Assembly: GCA_964473465.1 (NCBI GenBank)
Contig: CAYYPE010000018.1
Span: forward strand, 1-33,744
DNA from: CALHRB01 sp964473465
Lineage (GTDB): Bacteria; Bacteroidota; Ignavibacteria; Kapaibacteriales; UBA2268
DNA length: 33,744 nt
Direction: 5' to 3'
This document shows, one piece after another, positions 7,705 through 16,942 of the stretch. Within the stretch, counting starts at the first letter, position 1. Each line of letters begins with the position of its first letter. The notes beneath the pieces were generated by a model that was given only the letters and a program-made list of their open reading frames with translations, did not search any database and was not told where the DNA came from. The position numbers and the translations under genes were made by a program.

Positions 7705-10338
7705 ATGAAAATTAAATTATTATTCATATTATTAGTGATTTTTCTTATTAGCAGTAACCTGTTTTCGAACAGTTTAATTAAACTTGGTAGCGTGGGAGAG
7801 GACTATGGAAGAGATCTAACTGTTGATCTTGAGGGCAGCACAATTATTACAGGTTACTTTAGTAATTCTGTCAATTTCAGTCCCGAGGGTCAAGCTGTAA
7901 ATTTTGCTTCAAAAGGCAAAACTGATATTTTTCTTGTTAAGTATAATAATGAAGGAAAGTATGTCTGGGGTTTTCCGATTGGAGGTTTGGGTGAAGACGG
8001 TTCCAACAGAGTTTATGCCGATTTCCTTGGCAATTATTATATAGTCGGCTATTTCAGCAATAATGTTGATTTTGATCCATCTACCAAAACAGCCAACAGA
8101 ACGAGCAAAGGAGGAAAAGATGTTTTCCTTGCTAAATATGATTATGATGGAGCTTTTCAATGGGTTGTTACTTTTGGCGGACCTCTGGACGACGAAGCAA
8201 CTGATGTTTATGTTGATATTTTAGCTAATGTTTACATAACAGGATTTTTTTCCGGCAAAATTGATATGGACAGCTCTGACGGAGAGGATTCCGATGATAC
8301 TTTTATAAGCACCAATCAGAATTATGATATTTTTGCTTCTTCTTATAATGAACTCGGGGATTATAATTTAGGCTTTATTCTTGGCGGAACTGGAAATGAT
8401 AGAGGTGCCGGAATCAGAGCTACTCTAAACGGGGATGTAATTGTATCCGGAAATTTTGAAAACACAGTCGATTTCGACCTGACCGACAATACCTATAATC
8501 TTTCATCTGCAGGAGCCTCTGATTTTTTTATCGCCTCTTATGATTACCTTAATGAATTAAATTTTGCCTTTAAGTTTGGGGGTTCCGGTATTGACGCACT
8601 TTCTTATGGTGGTATGGAACTGGATAGTAAAGAAAATATTCTTTTAGCTGGTAGTTTTGCAGCAACCGTTAACTTTAACCCAAACGGACAGGCTAATTTG
8701 ACAGCTCAGAATATGCTTGACGGTTTTCTTGCCAAATACTCACCCTCTGGTTCTTATCTTTGGGCTTTTAATATTGGAAGCTCTGGAAATGATCAGGTTA
8801 ATCGTATATCATTTGGTTCGAACAATAATTTAGCCATAGCGGGTTATTTCAGCAGTAAGGCTGATTTTGACCCCTCTCAAAGCGTTAGTTTCGAGCTGAC
8901 ACCAAAATCATCAGGCAATTCAAGTGATGGATTTGTTGCTTATTATTCCGAGGATGGTAAATTCATCTGGGCTAATGGTCATGGAACTGCTGGCAGTGTT
9001 ACTTACTTAAACAATTCTACAGGTGTCTTTATCGGAAATAATGGAGAAATTCATGCAACTGGAAGATTTTTTGGTGCCGCTGATTTTTACACAAAAAATG
9101 AAACGAAAAATCTTAATTCCTCTGGCAATTCTGATATATTTTTAGTGAAGTATGATTTAGGTGGTAATTTTTTAGGTAGTGCTCCACAACCCTTTATAAA
9201 AGTTCTCAGCCCTAATGGTGGAGAAAGTTTGAAAGCTGGCGATATTTATAAAATAAAATGGTCTTCTGATAATATCGAAAAAATCAAAATCGAATACTCT
9301 ACCAATGGGGGAACTAACTGGACTTTGGTAAAAGATAACGTTACCGCTGCAGATTACAATTTTGACTGGATTGTTCCAGAAACTCCATCGAAAAACTGCC
9401 TAATGAAAATCAGCAATCAGACCTACTCTTCTCTGTTTGATGAAAGTGACAGTCAATTCGAAATTTATAAACCCCAACCTCCAAAAATAACTCTGGTTAG
9501 CCCAAATGGTGGCGAGAAATGGAAAGTTGGCGATTCTCATAAAATTCAATGGAACTCATCAGATATCGACAAAGTGAAAATCGAATATTCTACAAATAGC
9601 GGAGCGAATTGGATTTTAATTAAAGATAATGTTAATGCCGATGATTCAGCTATTGATTGGACTGTCCCTGAAACTCCTTCAGTTTTCTGTTTGGTGAAAG
9701 TCAGTCATCAGACAAATCCTGATATTTTCGATGATAGTGATAATCTCTTTGAAATTTATCAAACTTCTGCTCCTCAGCTTACAATCATACAACCAAACGG
9801 CGGCGAGATAATCAGAGCAGGTCAATCTTACCAGATAAAATGGTCTTTCTCTGGTGAAAATCACAAGATAAAAATCTACTTCTCTTCCAATAATGGCAAT
9901 AGCTGGTCTGAAATCAGCGGTGAGATTGATGCAACGCTCCTGAGTTATATCTGGTCTGTGCCCGATGTTAATCAAGATAATTGCAAAATTAGATTTATAG
10001 ACACTCAAACAGATGGCAAATTCATTAATGTTCAAAGTCAGGGCACCTTCAGAATTGAAAGACCTATCTCAGTTTCTGATTTCGATGCGGAAGAAAAATT
10101 ACTGATTTCATTTGATAAAAATCTTGATGCATTATTAATTGAAGCTCTCTTATCTGATGTATATTTAAAATCTCTAAATTTATATGACTTAAAGGGGTAT
10201 AAGATCTTAAGCAATACAAATTTTGAAAATAGAAGTTCATATATTATACCACTAAATGAAATTTCATCCGGTGTTTATTTGCTACGCCTTAATTTTTCGG
10301 ACAGGATTATTCAGAAACCAATTATAATAATCAAATAA
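7705..10338 (+). CDS. Secreted beta-propeller/Ig-like protein with T9SS type A sorting domain
   Basis: The product of about 877 residues has a signal peptide (residues 1-22) and then seven tandem units of about 65-70 residues. Each unit carries a 'G...D...G.hhhsGyF...vdF' core and a '(D)hFhakYd..G.h.w' strand. This is the SBBP-type propeller pattern, and seven units suggest one closed seven-bladed propeller. Three Ig-like repeats of about 95 residues follow, each beginning SPNGGE or QPNGGE and containing 'KIKWSS...IEYSTNGG.NW', similar to the Kre9/KNH-type domain. The end carries a T9SS type A sorting domain (about the last 85 residues, with NLYDLKGYKI and SSGVYLLRLN). It is expected at or beyond the outer surface. 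ATG 7705 is preferred over GTG 7699 because GAGG lies just upstream. The binding target is unknown. Confidence 0.9.
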   Translation: MKIKLLFILLVIFLISSNLFSNSLIKLGSVGEDYGRDLTVDLEGSTIITGYFSNSVNFSPEGQAVNFASKGKTDIFLVKYNNEGKYVWGFPIGGLGEDGSNRVYADFLGNYYIVGYFSNNVDFDPSTKTANRTSKGGKDVFLAKYDYDGAFQWVVTFGGPLDDEATDVYVDILANVYITGFFSGKIDMDSSDGEDSDDTFISTNQNYDIFASSYNELGDYNLGFILGGTGNDRGAGIRATLNGDVIVSGNFENTVDFDLTDNTYNLSSAGASDFFIASYDYLNELNFAFKFGGSGIDALSYGGMELDSKENILLAGSFAATVNFNPNGQANLTAQNMLDGFLAKYSPSGSYLWAFNIGSSGNDQVNRISFGSNNNLAIAGYFSSKADFDPSQSVSFELTPKSSGNSSDGFVAYYSEDGKFIWANGHGTAGSVTYLNNSTGVFIGNNGEIHATGRFFGAADFYTKNETKNLNSSGNSDIFLVKYDLGGNFLGSAPQPFIKVLSPNGGESLKAGDIYKIKWSSDNIEKIKIEYSTNGGTNWTLVKDNVTAADYNFDWIVPETPSKNCLMKISNQTYSSLFDESDSQFEIYKPQPPKITLVSPNGGEKWKVGDSHKIQWNSSDIDKVKIEYSTNSGANWILIKDNVNADDSAIDWTVPETPSVFCLVKVSHQTNPDIFDDSDNLFEIYQTSAPQLTIIQPNGGEIIRAGQSYQIKWSFSGENHKIKIYFSSNNGNSWSEISGEIDATLLSYIWSVPDVNQDNCKIRFIDTQTDGKFINVQSQGTFRIERPISVSDFDAEEKLLISFDKNLDALLIEALLSDVYLKSLNLYDLKGYKILSNTNFENRSSYIIPLNEISSGVYLLRLNFSDRIIQKPIIIIK

Positions 10339-10398
10339 CCAATAATTTATACTACTCCTTCAAAAGAGGACTGAATATTATTGAAAAAAAACTTCATC

Positions 10399-10440
10399 AA
10401 AACACCACTCTTTTTCTGAGAGAGTGGTGTTTTTTCTTTT
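10399..10440. terminator. Strong bidirectional intrinsic terminator
   Basis: A 13-base-pair stem (10399-10411 with 10421-10433) encloses a 9-base loop and is followed by T-rich sequence. On the other strand an A-rich stretch gives T-rich sequence too. It lies between two converging genes (ends at 10338 and 10474) and probably stops transcription from both. Confidence 0.9.
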
Positions 10441-10473
10441 GATATAATTAGATATTATTTTTTGGGTAACGCA

Positions 10474-12183
10474 TTAGAACTCTATAAATCTTTCTCCTGT
10501 CCAGAAAAGGTCAATATTTTCATAAACCCTTTTTTTGAAAACTAAATCAGCAAATCCTGACTTCTCTGAATCAGATGCCACATTAGTTATTTTAAGCTTA
10601 TACTCATCATTATCATAATAGATACTGTCTATATTAAATCTGTCTGTGAATTGATGCCTCAATATTCCTCCATTAAGAACAAAGCGAAAAGTTGAATCAT
10701 TAAATTTAATTATATTCATTGAATACTTTCCATTGCATTCCATCCTTAAAGGAGCTTTAACATTGATTATTTCATTTTCAATTGCATAATGAACTGCCTG
10801 TTCCACTCCGAGTTTCATAGCACTTATACCTTCGATTTTATCGGGAATACCCCATAAAGTTATGGTATCAGCTTGTTTTATCTGCTTACTGCTAAGGGAC
10901 TTTAAAACTTTTGTAACCTCCTTAGAAGCTAAGTTCCAGTTTCTCGCCTGTGAATAATTAAAAATGAAACATAAAAATATATATATGTAAATTAATATTC
11001 TAATTACTGCTGTATTATCTAACCTCCATCTTTGTATTGATGAATTATTCTGAATCTCAACTAAAACATATTTATTTAAAGATTCATAAATCCCCGACAA
11101 TAAAAAAATTACACCAATAAAAGGAAAAAAGCTATACCATCTCATATACAAGGGTAATACTGGAATGACAGACAAAATATACAAAAGAAGTCCGAAAAGA
11201 ATCAGCTTGTATTCATTTTTCTCAGCGATATTATTGTTCAAAGTAAATGATAAATATATTTTATTTTTTATTATTAAAAATATAAAAAGTATTCCAATAG
11301 TCAGAAACAATACAATTTGTGATATAAATATTATATCCAATTCTTTATATCGTATATAATTCAGGAAAAGTTCTGGATGAATCATTGATGTAATTATATA
11401 AAGGAAAAAATTCGTTAAAAAATCCATAAAGTTTATGTATGAAAAATTTGTTGAACTCAATGGACTTCCACCAATAACAATTGCTCTGAACATGAAGTAA
11501 ATTGCAATAAAAAATACTATTATTATAGTAAAAGTAAAATGAATTTTCTCCTTTTTAGGTTCAATGATATACATTATTAATCCAAGACCAACAAGAAAAA
11601 AGGCGTGTTCCTTCGAAAAAATTGCTAAAAATGAAAACAGAAAAACAAGAAAAAAATTAAATTTATAATTATTTTTTTCTGAAAAAATTTTTTTTAAATA
11701 ATAATAAACTGTAAGCAGAATAAACAGAGTCATAAATAGATCATAGCGGCAGGCTAACCAAGCTATTGGCAGGTCGTGTGATGGAAGGACAAGGAAAAAT
11801 AATGCAAAAAGAAAACTTGTTTTCCTATTAACACCGAGTTTTTTTATTATTTCAAAAATTAAAAAGGAAATCAAACTATAAACAATTAAATTCTGGACTA
11901 AAAAAGGTATGGGTTTAAAACCAAAAATAAAGATTGTCAAAGAATTCAGAAAATTTACTATTGGTCGCCAGTAGAACAAAATCGGCTCTTTTTCATAAAA
12001 TGGTTTAAAAATATCAGCAAAAATTTTTGGTCTTAACCATCCTAAAACCTGAAAATCATCATTTATAAAACTATTGGAGAGGATTGGATGCCATATAATG
12101 AAAGAAAGTAAAAAAAATACTCCAAAAATGTAAATATCATTTTTATATATAATTGTTACAAGCTTATTAATTTTTTCTTTCAT
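10474..12183 (-). CDS. Multi-spanning membrane protein, GT-C-type glycosyltransferase-like
   Basis: The product of about 569 residues has a long run of hydrophobic helices (about residues 18-37 and then about ten more up to residue ~405) and a soluble C-terminal part of about 160 residues. The first outer loop holds Asn-Asp-Asp-Phe (Asp42, Asp43) and then FYWRPI. An acidic pair in this loop is the catalytic signature of GT-C enzymes, which use lipid-linked sugar donors. AWLACRYDLF after helix 4 resembles other members of this class. The donor and acceptor cannot be read from the sequence. The frame opens with TTG 12186, but ATG 12183 immediately follows and is the likely start. The gene stands alone and converges on the propeller-protein gene. 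Confidence 0.78.
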   Translation of the reverse strand: MKEKINKLVTIIYKNDIYIFGVFFLLSFIIWHPILSNSFINDDFQVLGWLRPKIFADIFKPFYEKEPILFYWRPIVNFLNSLTIFIFGFKPIPFLVQNLIVYSLISFLIFEIIKKLGVNRKTSFLFALFFLVLPSHDLPIAWLACRYDLFMTLFILLTVYYYLKKIFSEKNNYKFNFFLVFLFSFLAIFSKEHAFFLVGLGLIMYIIEPKKEKIHFTFTIIIVFFIAIYFMFRAIVIGGSPLSSTNFSYINFMDFLTNFFLYIITSMIHPELFLNYIRYKELDIIFISQIVLFLTIGILFIFLIIKNKIYLSFTLNNNIAEKNEYKLILFGLLLYILSVIPVLPLYMRWYSFFPFIGVIFLLSGIYESLNKYVLVEIQNNSSIQRWRLDNTAVIRILIYIYIFLCFIFNYSQARNWNLASKEVTKVLKSLSSKQIKQADTITLWGIPDKIEGISAMKLGVEQAVHYAIENEIINVKAPLRMECNGKYSMNIIKFNDSTFRFVLNGGILRHQFTDRFNIDSIYYDNDEYKLKITNVASDSEKSGFADLVFKKRVYENIDLFWTGERFIEF

Positions 12184-12319
12184 CAAATCTGATTTTTAAA
12201 GGATATATAAAAAAACAATATTTAAGCTATTTAAATTAATTAAAATCAAATAAGAATGAAAAAGGAATGAAATAAAAATTATTAAATTATAATTTTCATA
12301 AAAAACAACAACAATATTA

Positions 12320-12347
12320 ATTTACAAAACCGATTTTACTTGTAAAT
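12320..12347. promoter_or_regulatory. Interrupted palindrome between divergent genes
   Basis: The arms ATTTACAA (12320-12327) and TTGTAAAT (12340-12347) are perfect complements separated by 12 bases. The site lies in the 219-base gap between the divergent GT-C-like gene and the aminotransferase/PEPCK genes, 55 bases before the aminotransferase start. It could be an operator for a dimeric regulator. The gap is otherwise very AT-rich and no clear promoter hexamers can be picked. Confidence 0.35.
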
Positions 12348-12402
12348 CATTTATTTTTTTTGGAATTTTGATGTTTATTTTTTTCGAAAATAGGAAATAT
12401 AT

Positions 12403-13620
12403 ATGAGTTTAAGCTTAATTGGTAAATCAATTAGCGTTTCAGCGACGCTGAAACTTAATGAAACGGCTGCGATTCTTCGGGAAAAAGGGGAACCAGTCAT
12501 TCATCTTGGAGGAGGTGAACCAAAGTCCAAAGCTCCGGTTGAAGCATTGATTGCTGCTGCAAATCTGCTAAATTCCGGAGAAATAAGATATACTCCCCCA
12601 GATGGAATACCTGCTTTAAAAAAAGCTATAATAAGATATACAGAAGAATTTTATAATAGACTTGTCGAGCCTGAAAATATCTTAGCTTCAAGTGGAGCTA
12701 AACAAGCAATTATGGTCTGCTTACAGGCTATTTTGAACCCACAGGAAGAAGTTATCTATCCCGCACCATATTGGGTCAGCTATCCCGAAATGGCGAAACT
12801 CTGCGGTGCTATTCCTGTTCCCGTTTACAGCGAAGATGGAACTTTTTACCCAAGACTGCAAGATATTGAGCAAAGAGTAACATCCTACACAAAAGCTATT
12901 ATAATAAACAGCCCGAATAATCCCACAGGGGCTGTCTATTCAGAAAAATTCATCTCAGAAATTGTTGAATTCTGCGAGAAAAAAGGTATCTGGCTGATTA
13001 TGGATGATATCTACCATAGACTAATTTTTGATGGTAGAAAACCAATTAACTGTTATAAGTTCGCTAAAGACCTGACTGAAAATTCAAAGCTTGTTGTAAT
13101 CAACGGAGTTTCCAAACAATATGCTATGACAGGATTTAGAATAGGCTGGGCTGTCGGAAATAAAAAACTTATAGCGGCTATGACAAATATTCAGGCACAT
13201 CAAACCTCGGGACCTTCGGTGATTACTCAGGTTGCTGCTGCTGCCGCAATCAATGGTGTTCAATCTCAGGTGGAAAGTTTGAGACTTACATTAGAAAACA
13301 ACAGAAACATTATGATGGAGCGTCTCAATGCTTTTAATGGGGTTAAAGCATACAAACCAGATGGTACATTCTATTGCTTTGCAGATTTCAGCTATTATAT
13401 GAAAGATTCCACAAAACTGGCTCAATTCCTTCTCGACAAAGTCAGAGTGGCTGTCGTTCCCGGAATTGAATTCGGTCTCGAAGGCTTTCTAAGGCTATCC
13501 ACATGCGGAACAGTAAAAGACATTACTGAGGGAATTGAAAGAATAAAATGGGCACTCGATCCGGATGCCCCGAATGAACTTTATATTGGTGAAAGAAAAT
13601 TAGTGAGGGATTGGTTATGA
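12403..13620 (+). CDS. Class I aminotransferase, probably aspartate aminotransferase
   Basis: The 405-residue PLP enzyme has the class I/II pattern. Visible are the SSGAKQAI turn near residue 97, NSPNNPTGAVY (about 169-179), Asp201 and Tyr204 in MDDIYHRL, the PLP-binding Lys238 in GVSKQYAMTGFRIGW, and the C-terminal FLRLSTCG whose arginine binds the substrate carboxylate. It resembles the AspB/Ibeta-type aspartate aminotransferases, which exchange aspartate and 2-oxoglutarate for oxaloacetate and glutamate. The start is ATG 12403 with AGGA upstream. Its stop overlaps the PEP carboxykinase start (ATGA, 13617-13620), so the two are translationally coupled. This supports aspartate/oxaloacetate as its substrate pair. 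Specificity for another amino acid cannot be excluded. Confidence 0.9.
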   Translation: MSLSLIGKSISVSATLKLNETAAILREKGEPVIHLGGGEPKSKAPVEALIAAANLLNSGEIRYTPPDGIPALKKAIIRYTEEFYNRLVEPENILASSGAKQAIMVCLQAILNPQEEVIYPAPYWVSYPEMAKLCGAIPVPVYSEDGTFYPRLQDIEQRVTSYTKAIIINSPNNPTGAVYSEKFISEIVEFCEKKGIWLIMDDIYHRLIFDGRKPINCYKFAKDLTENSKLVVINGVSKQYAMTGFRIGWAVGNKKLIAAMTNIQAHQTSGPSVITQVAAAAAINGVQSQVESLRLTLENNRNIMMERLNAFNGVKAYKPDGTFYCFADFSYYMKDSTKLAQFLLDKVRVAVVPGIEFGLEGFLRLSTCGTVKDITEGIERIKWALDPDAPNELYIGERKLVRDWL

Positions 13621-15269
13621 AATATTTAGAATTTGAAACCCCGGCTTCAAAGCAGGCAACAGAACTTGCAAGTGATTTTAAATTAAGCAATCACGGGCTG
13701 CTCAAACTCGACAGAGTTTTTTGGAATTTACCTACACCTGCTCTTTACGAAGAAGCAATTTTCAGAGGTGAAGCACACATGGTTTATGGCGGTCCTCTGA
13801 TTGTTAACACAGGGAAATGGTCTGCCCGAGCCGCTAATGATAAATTTATTGTCAAAGAATCCTCCACCGAAGATAAAATCTGGTGGGGAGTCTATAACAG
13901 ACCTTTCAGTCAGGAAAAGTTTGACGGTCTTCTAGCAAGGCTTCAGGCATTTCTGCAAGGCGAAGAATTATTTGTTCAGGATTGCTACGTTGGTGCAGAT
14001 CCGAATTACAGGATGCCTATTCGAATAATAACCGACTCTGCCTGGCAAAGCCTTTTTGCCCGTAATATGTTTCTGACAATCAGAAATAGAGATGAACTTA
14101 AAAAACATGTTCCTGAGTTCACACTAATTGCAGCTCCGTCCTTTACCTGCGATCCAAGAATTGATGGAACAAGAAGCGAAACCGGTATTATTATTAATTT
14201 TGCTCAAAGACTTGCCATAGTAGCTAATTCAAGCTATGGTGGAGAAATCAAAAAATCTATTTTTACAATAATGAATTTCCTCTTGCCGCAACAGGGTGTT
14301 ATGGCTATGCATTGCTCAGCCAATGTTGGAAAACAGGGTGATGTAGCTTTATTCTTCGGTCTTAGCGGAACTGGTAAAACTACACTCTCAGCCGACCCTA
14401 ACAGACAGCTGATTGGTGATGACGAACATGGCTGGAGCGATGAAGGAGTTTTCAATTTCGAGGGGGGATGCTATGCAAAAGTTATAAGGCTTTCCGCCGA
14501 GCATGAGCCTCAAATCTATGCCTGCACAAGACGATTCGGGACAATTTTGGAAAATGTAATATGGGATCCTGCTTCAAGAAAAATTGACCTTGATGATGAT
14601 AAATTAACCGAAAACACAAGAGCTTCCTATCCTTTGGAATTTATTCCCAACGTAGTCGAAGAGAAAATGGTCCGGTCTCACCCCAAAAATGTAATTTTCC
14701 TCACCTGTGATGCTTCCGGCGTCCTGCCTCCAATTGCAAGGCTCGATATGAATCAGGCTATGTATCACTTTATCAGTGGTTACACTTCGAAAATTGCCGG
14801 AACAGAAATTGGACTTGGAATTGAACCGGAAATTACTTTCAGTGCCTGCTTTGGTGCTCCATTTATGGTTCATCATCCTTTCTATTATGCAAATTTGCTC
14901 AAACAGAAAATGGAAAAGCACGGTGCTAAATGCTGGTTGGTTAATACTGGCTGGGTTGGCGGAAAATTTGGCGTTGGGAAAAGAATCAGCATAAGACACA
15001 CAAGAAATCTTCTTAATGCCGCTCTCGATGGTAAATTGGATGATGTCCAATACAGAAAAGATAAACTTTTTGGATTCGAAGTTCCATTAACATGCCCTGA
15101 AGTTCCCGAAGATGTTCTTGAACCTTCAAATTCATGGGGAAATAAAGAAGAATACTGGACAAGATATGATTCACTTGCTGCACGTTATATCGAAAATTTC
15201 AAACTATTCTCCGAAGGATGCCCGGAAGAGGTAATTCAAGCCGGTCCCAAGAGACTTTCACAGCTTTAA
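13617..15269 (+). CDS. pckA: Phosphoenolpyruvate carboxykinase (ATP)
   Basis: The 550-residue product converts oxaloacetate and ATP to phosphoenolpyruvate, CO2 and ADP, the entry step of gluconeogenesis. Visible are the kinase loop GLSGTGKTTLS (about 248-258), the metal site LIGDDEHGW (Asp268, Asp269), the metal-ligand region with His232 in MHCSAN, Lys212-Lys213 in GGEIKKS, and FNFEGGCYAKVI. The oxaloacetate-binding loop reads SARAANDKF in place of the more familiar GRSPKDKF, keeping the arginine (Arg71). The start is ATG 13617, which overlaps the aminotransferase stop; an in-frame TTG at 13611 is less likely. The coupled aminotransferase can supply its oxaloacetate. A terminator follows the gene. 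Confidence 0.97.
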   Translation: MKYLEFETPASKQATELASDFKLSNHGLLKLDRVFWNLPTPALYEEAIFRGEAHMVYGGPLIVNTGKWSARAANDKFIVKESSTEDKIWWGVYNRPFSQEKFDGLLARLQAFLQGEELFVQDCYVGADPNYRMPIRIITDSAWQSLFARNMFLTIRNRDELKKHVPEFTLIAAPSFTCDPRIDGTRSETGIIINFAQRLAIVANSSYGGEIKKSIFTIMNFLLPQQGVMAMHCSANVGKQGDVALFFGLSGTGKTTLSADPNRQLIGDDEHGWSDEGVFNFEGGCYAKVIRLSAEHEPQIYACTRRFGTILENVIWDPASRKIDLDDDKLTENTRASYPLEFIPNVVEEKMVRSHPKNVIFLTCDASGVLPPIARLDMNQAMYHFISGYTSKIAGTEIGLGIEPEITFSACFGAPFMVHHPFYYANLLKQKMEKHGAKCWLVNTGWVGGKFGVGKRISIRHTRNLLNAALDGKLDDVQYRKDKLFGFEVPLTCPEVPEDVLEPSNSWGNKEEYWTRYDSLAARYIENFKLFSEGCPEEVIQAGPKRLSQL

Positions 15270-15298
15270 AAAGCTACTAAATCATAATTTTAAATAAT

Positions 15299-15336
15299 AA
15301 CCCTCAGGACAATTCTTGAGGGTTGTTTTTTTCTTT
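15299..15336 (+). terminator. Intrinsic terminator after pckA
   Basis: A stem of up to 11 pairs (AACCCTCA with TGAGGGTT, extended by three inner pairs including one G-U) has a four-base loop and is followed by G and a T-run. It lies 30 bases after the pckA stop and separates this pair of genes from guaB. Confidence 0.88.
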
Positions 15337-15444
15337 TCTAATAAAAAATTAAAAAAATTCAGAAAATTAAGTTAATTTTGAATAATACAATTTTAATTTT
15401 TTTAAAAATGTAATCAAAAAGTTACAAAACAAACTATTTTTATT

Positions 15445-16914
15445 ATGATAGATAAAATAAAAACATCCGAAGGCATCACTTACGATGATATTTTATTAGT
15501 GCCAAACTATTCCGAAGTCTTGCCTCGTGATGCAGAGCTATCAACAAGATTAACAAATTCCATTACTTTGAATATACCCCTGCTTTCCGCTGCTATGGAT
15601 ACCGTTACTGATGCAAATATGGCAATAGCCATTGCAAGAGAAGGTGGGATCGGCGTGATTCACAAAAACATGACTATTGAGCAGCAGGCTGACCATGTTG
15701 ACCGTGTTAAACGTTCTGAAAGCGGTATGATACTTAATCCAATTACACTTCGGATGGAAAGCAAAGTAAAAGATGCTCTCGAACTAATGTCCAAGTTCCA
15801 TATTTCAGGCATTCCTATTGTTGATGATGAAAATCATCTCTTGGGCATCATTACCAACAGAGATTTAAGGTTCAATCCAAATCCAATGGACTCCATTCAG
15901 GATTATATGACAAAAGACAGACTTGTTACTGCACCCGTTGGAACAACTCTCGAAGATGCCGAAATTATACTTCACAAACATCGGATTGAGAAACTTCCTG
16001 TTGTTGACAAAAATGGTGTCATTCTTGGATTAATCACTTTCAAAGACATACAAAAGAAAAAGAAACATCCTGTTGCCTGCAAAGATGACCATGGCAGGTT
16101 GAGAGTTGCTGCTGCCGTTGGAATATCCTCCGAAACTGAGGATAGAGTATCAGCATTGTTAGGCACCGGGGTTGATGCTATATTCATTGACACAGCCCAT
16201 GCTCATTCAAGGGGTGTCATCGAAATGGTAAAGCGTATTAAATCAAAATATCCTGATTTGCAGGTAATCGCAGGTAATATTGCAACTTCCGACGCTGCTG
16301 TTGCATTAATCAAAGCAGGAGCAGATGCCCTGAAAGTGGGGATTGGTCCCGGTTCAATTTGCACTACACGTATTATTGCAGGTATAGGCGTTCCTCAGGT
16401 AACTGCCATAATGAATGTAGCTTCTGAAGCTATGAAATCTAATATTCCAATAATTGCCGACGGTGGAATCAAACAAACAGGCGACATTGCCAAAGCCATA
16501 GCTGCCGGAGCCGATTCCGTAATGATTGGAGGCTTATTTGCCGGGCACGAGGAAAGTCCCGGTGAAAAGATTCTTTACGAAGGAAGAGCCTACAAAATTT
16601 ATCGTGGGATGGGTTCTCTCGGAGCTATGAATCAGGGTTCAGCTGATAGATATTTTCAGGATGTTGAGGAGGAAATTACCAAACTCGTTCCCGAAGGAAT
16701 AGAGGGGAGAGTGCCTTACAAGGGCAGTGTTAGTGATACAATCTACCAGATGGTTGGAGGCTTAAGAGCGGCAATGGGTTATTGTGGATGCAAAACCATT
16801 GAGGAATTGAAAACAAAAACAACCTTTATTAAAATGACTGATGCAGGTTTGAAGGAATCACACCCTCATAATGTCAGTATTACTAAAGAATCACCCAATT
16901 ACTTTGTAAAATAA
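15445..16914 (+). CDS. guaB: Inosine-5'-monophosphate dehydrogenase
   Basis: The 489-residue product oxidises IMP to XMP with NAD, the committed step to guanine nucleotides. The barrel begins with TYDDILLVPNYS. Two CBS domains are inserted at about residues 95-210, where adenine and guanine nucleotides usually regulate the enzyme. The catalytic loop GPGSICTTRII contains Cys306, and the later YRGMGSLGAM segment binds the phosphate of IMP. Length and order match the family. The start ATG 15445 lacks a clear Shine-Dalgarno site, having only A/T-rich sequence upstream. The 128 bases after the terminator hold its promoter region but no recognisable riboswitch. The peptidase gene follows after 28 bases. 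Confidence 0.97.
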   Translation: MIDKIKTSEGITYDDILLVPNYSEVLPRDAELSTRLTNSITLNIPLLSAAMDTVTDANMAIAIAREGGIGVIHKNMTIEQQADHVDRVKRSESGMILNPITLRMESKVKDALELMSKFHISGIPIVDDENHLLGIITNRDLRFNPNPMDSIQDYMTKDRLVTAPVGTTLEDAEIILHKHRIEKLPVVDKNGVILGLITFKDIQKKKKHPVACKDDHGRLRVAAAVGISSETEDRVSALLGTGVDAIFIDTAHAHSRGVIEMVKRIKSKYPDLQVIAGNIATSDAAVALIKAGADALKVGIGPGSICTTRIIAGIGVPQVTAIMNVASEAMKSNIPIIADGGIKQTGDIAKAIAAGADSVMIGGLFAGHEESPGEKILYEGRAYKIYRGMGSLGAMNQGSADRYFQDVEEEITKLVPEGIEGRVPYKGSVSDTIYQMVGGLRAAMGYCGCKTIEELKTKTTFIKMTDAGLKESHPHNVSITKESPNYFVK

Positions 16915-16942
16915 CTATGTTAAATTTTAATATTATCAGTTT

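Noticed and set aside
9679..10035. 118-codon open frame on the minus strand inside the propeller/Ig-like gene
   Set aside because: It mirrors the Ig-like repeats of the real gene and has no recognisable features.
14604..15050. 148-codon open frame on the minus strand inside pckA
   Set aside because: It is antisense to the strongly supported pckA gene and shows no domain or ribosome site.
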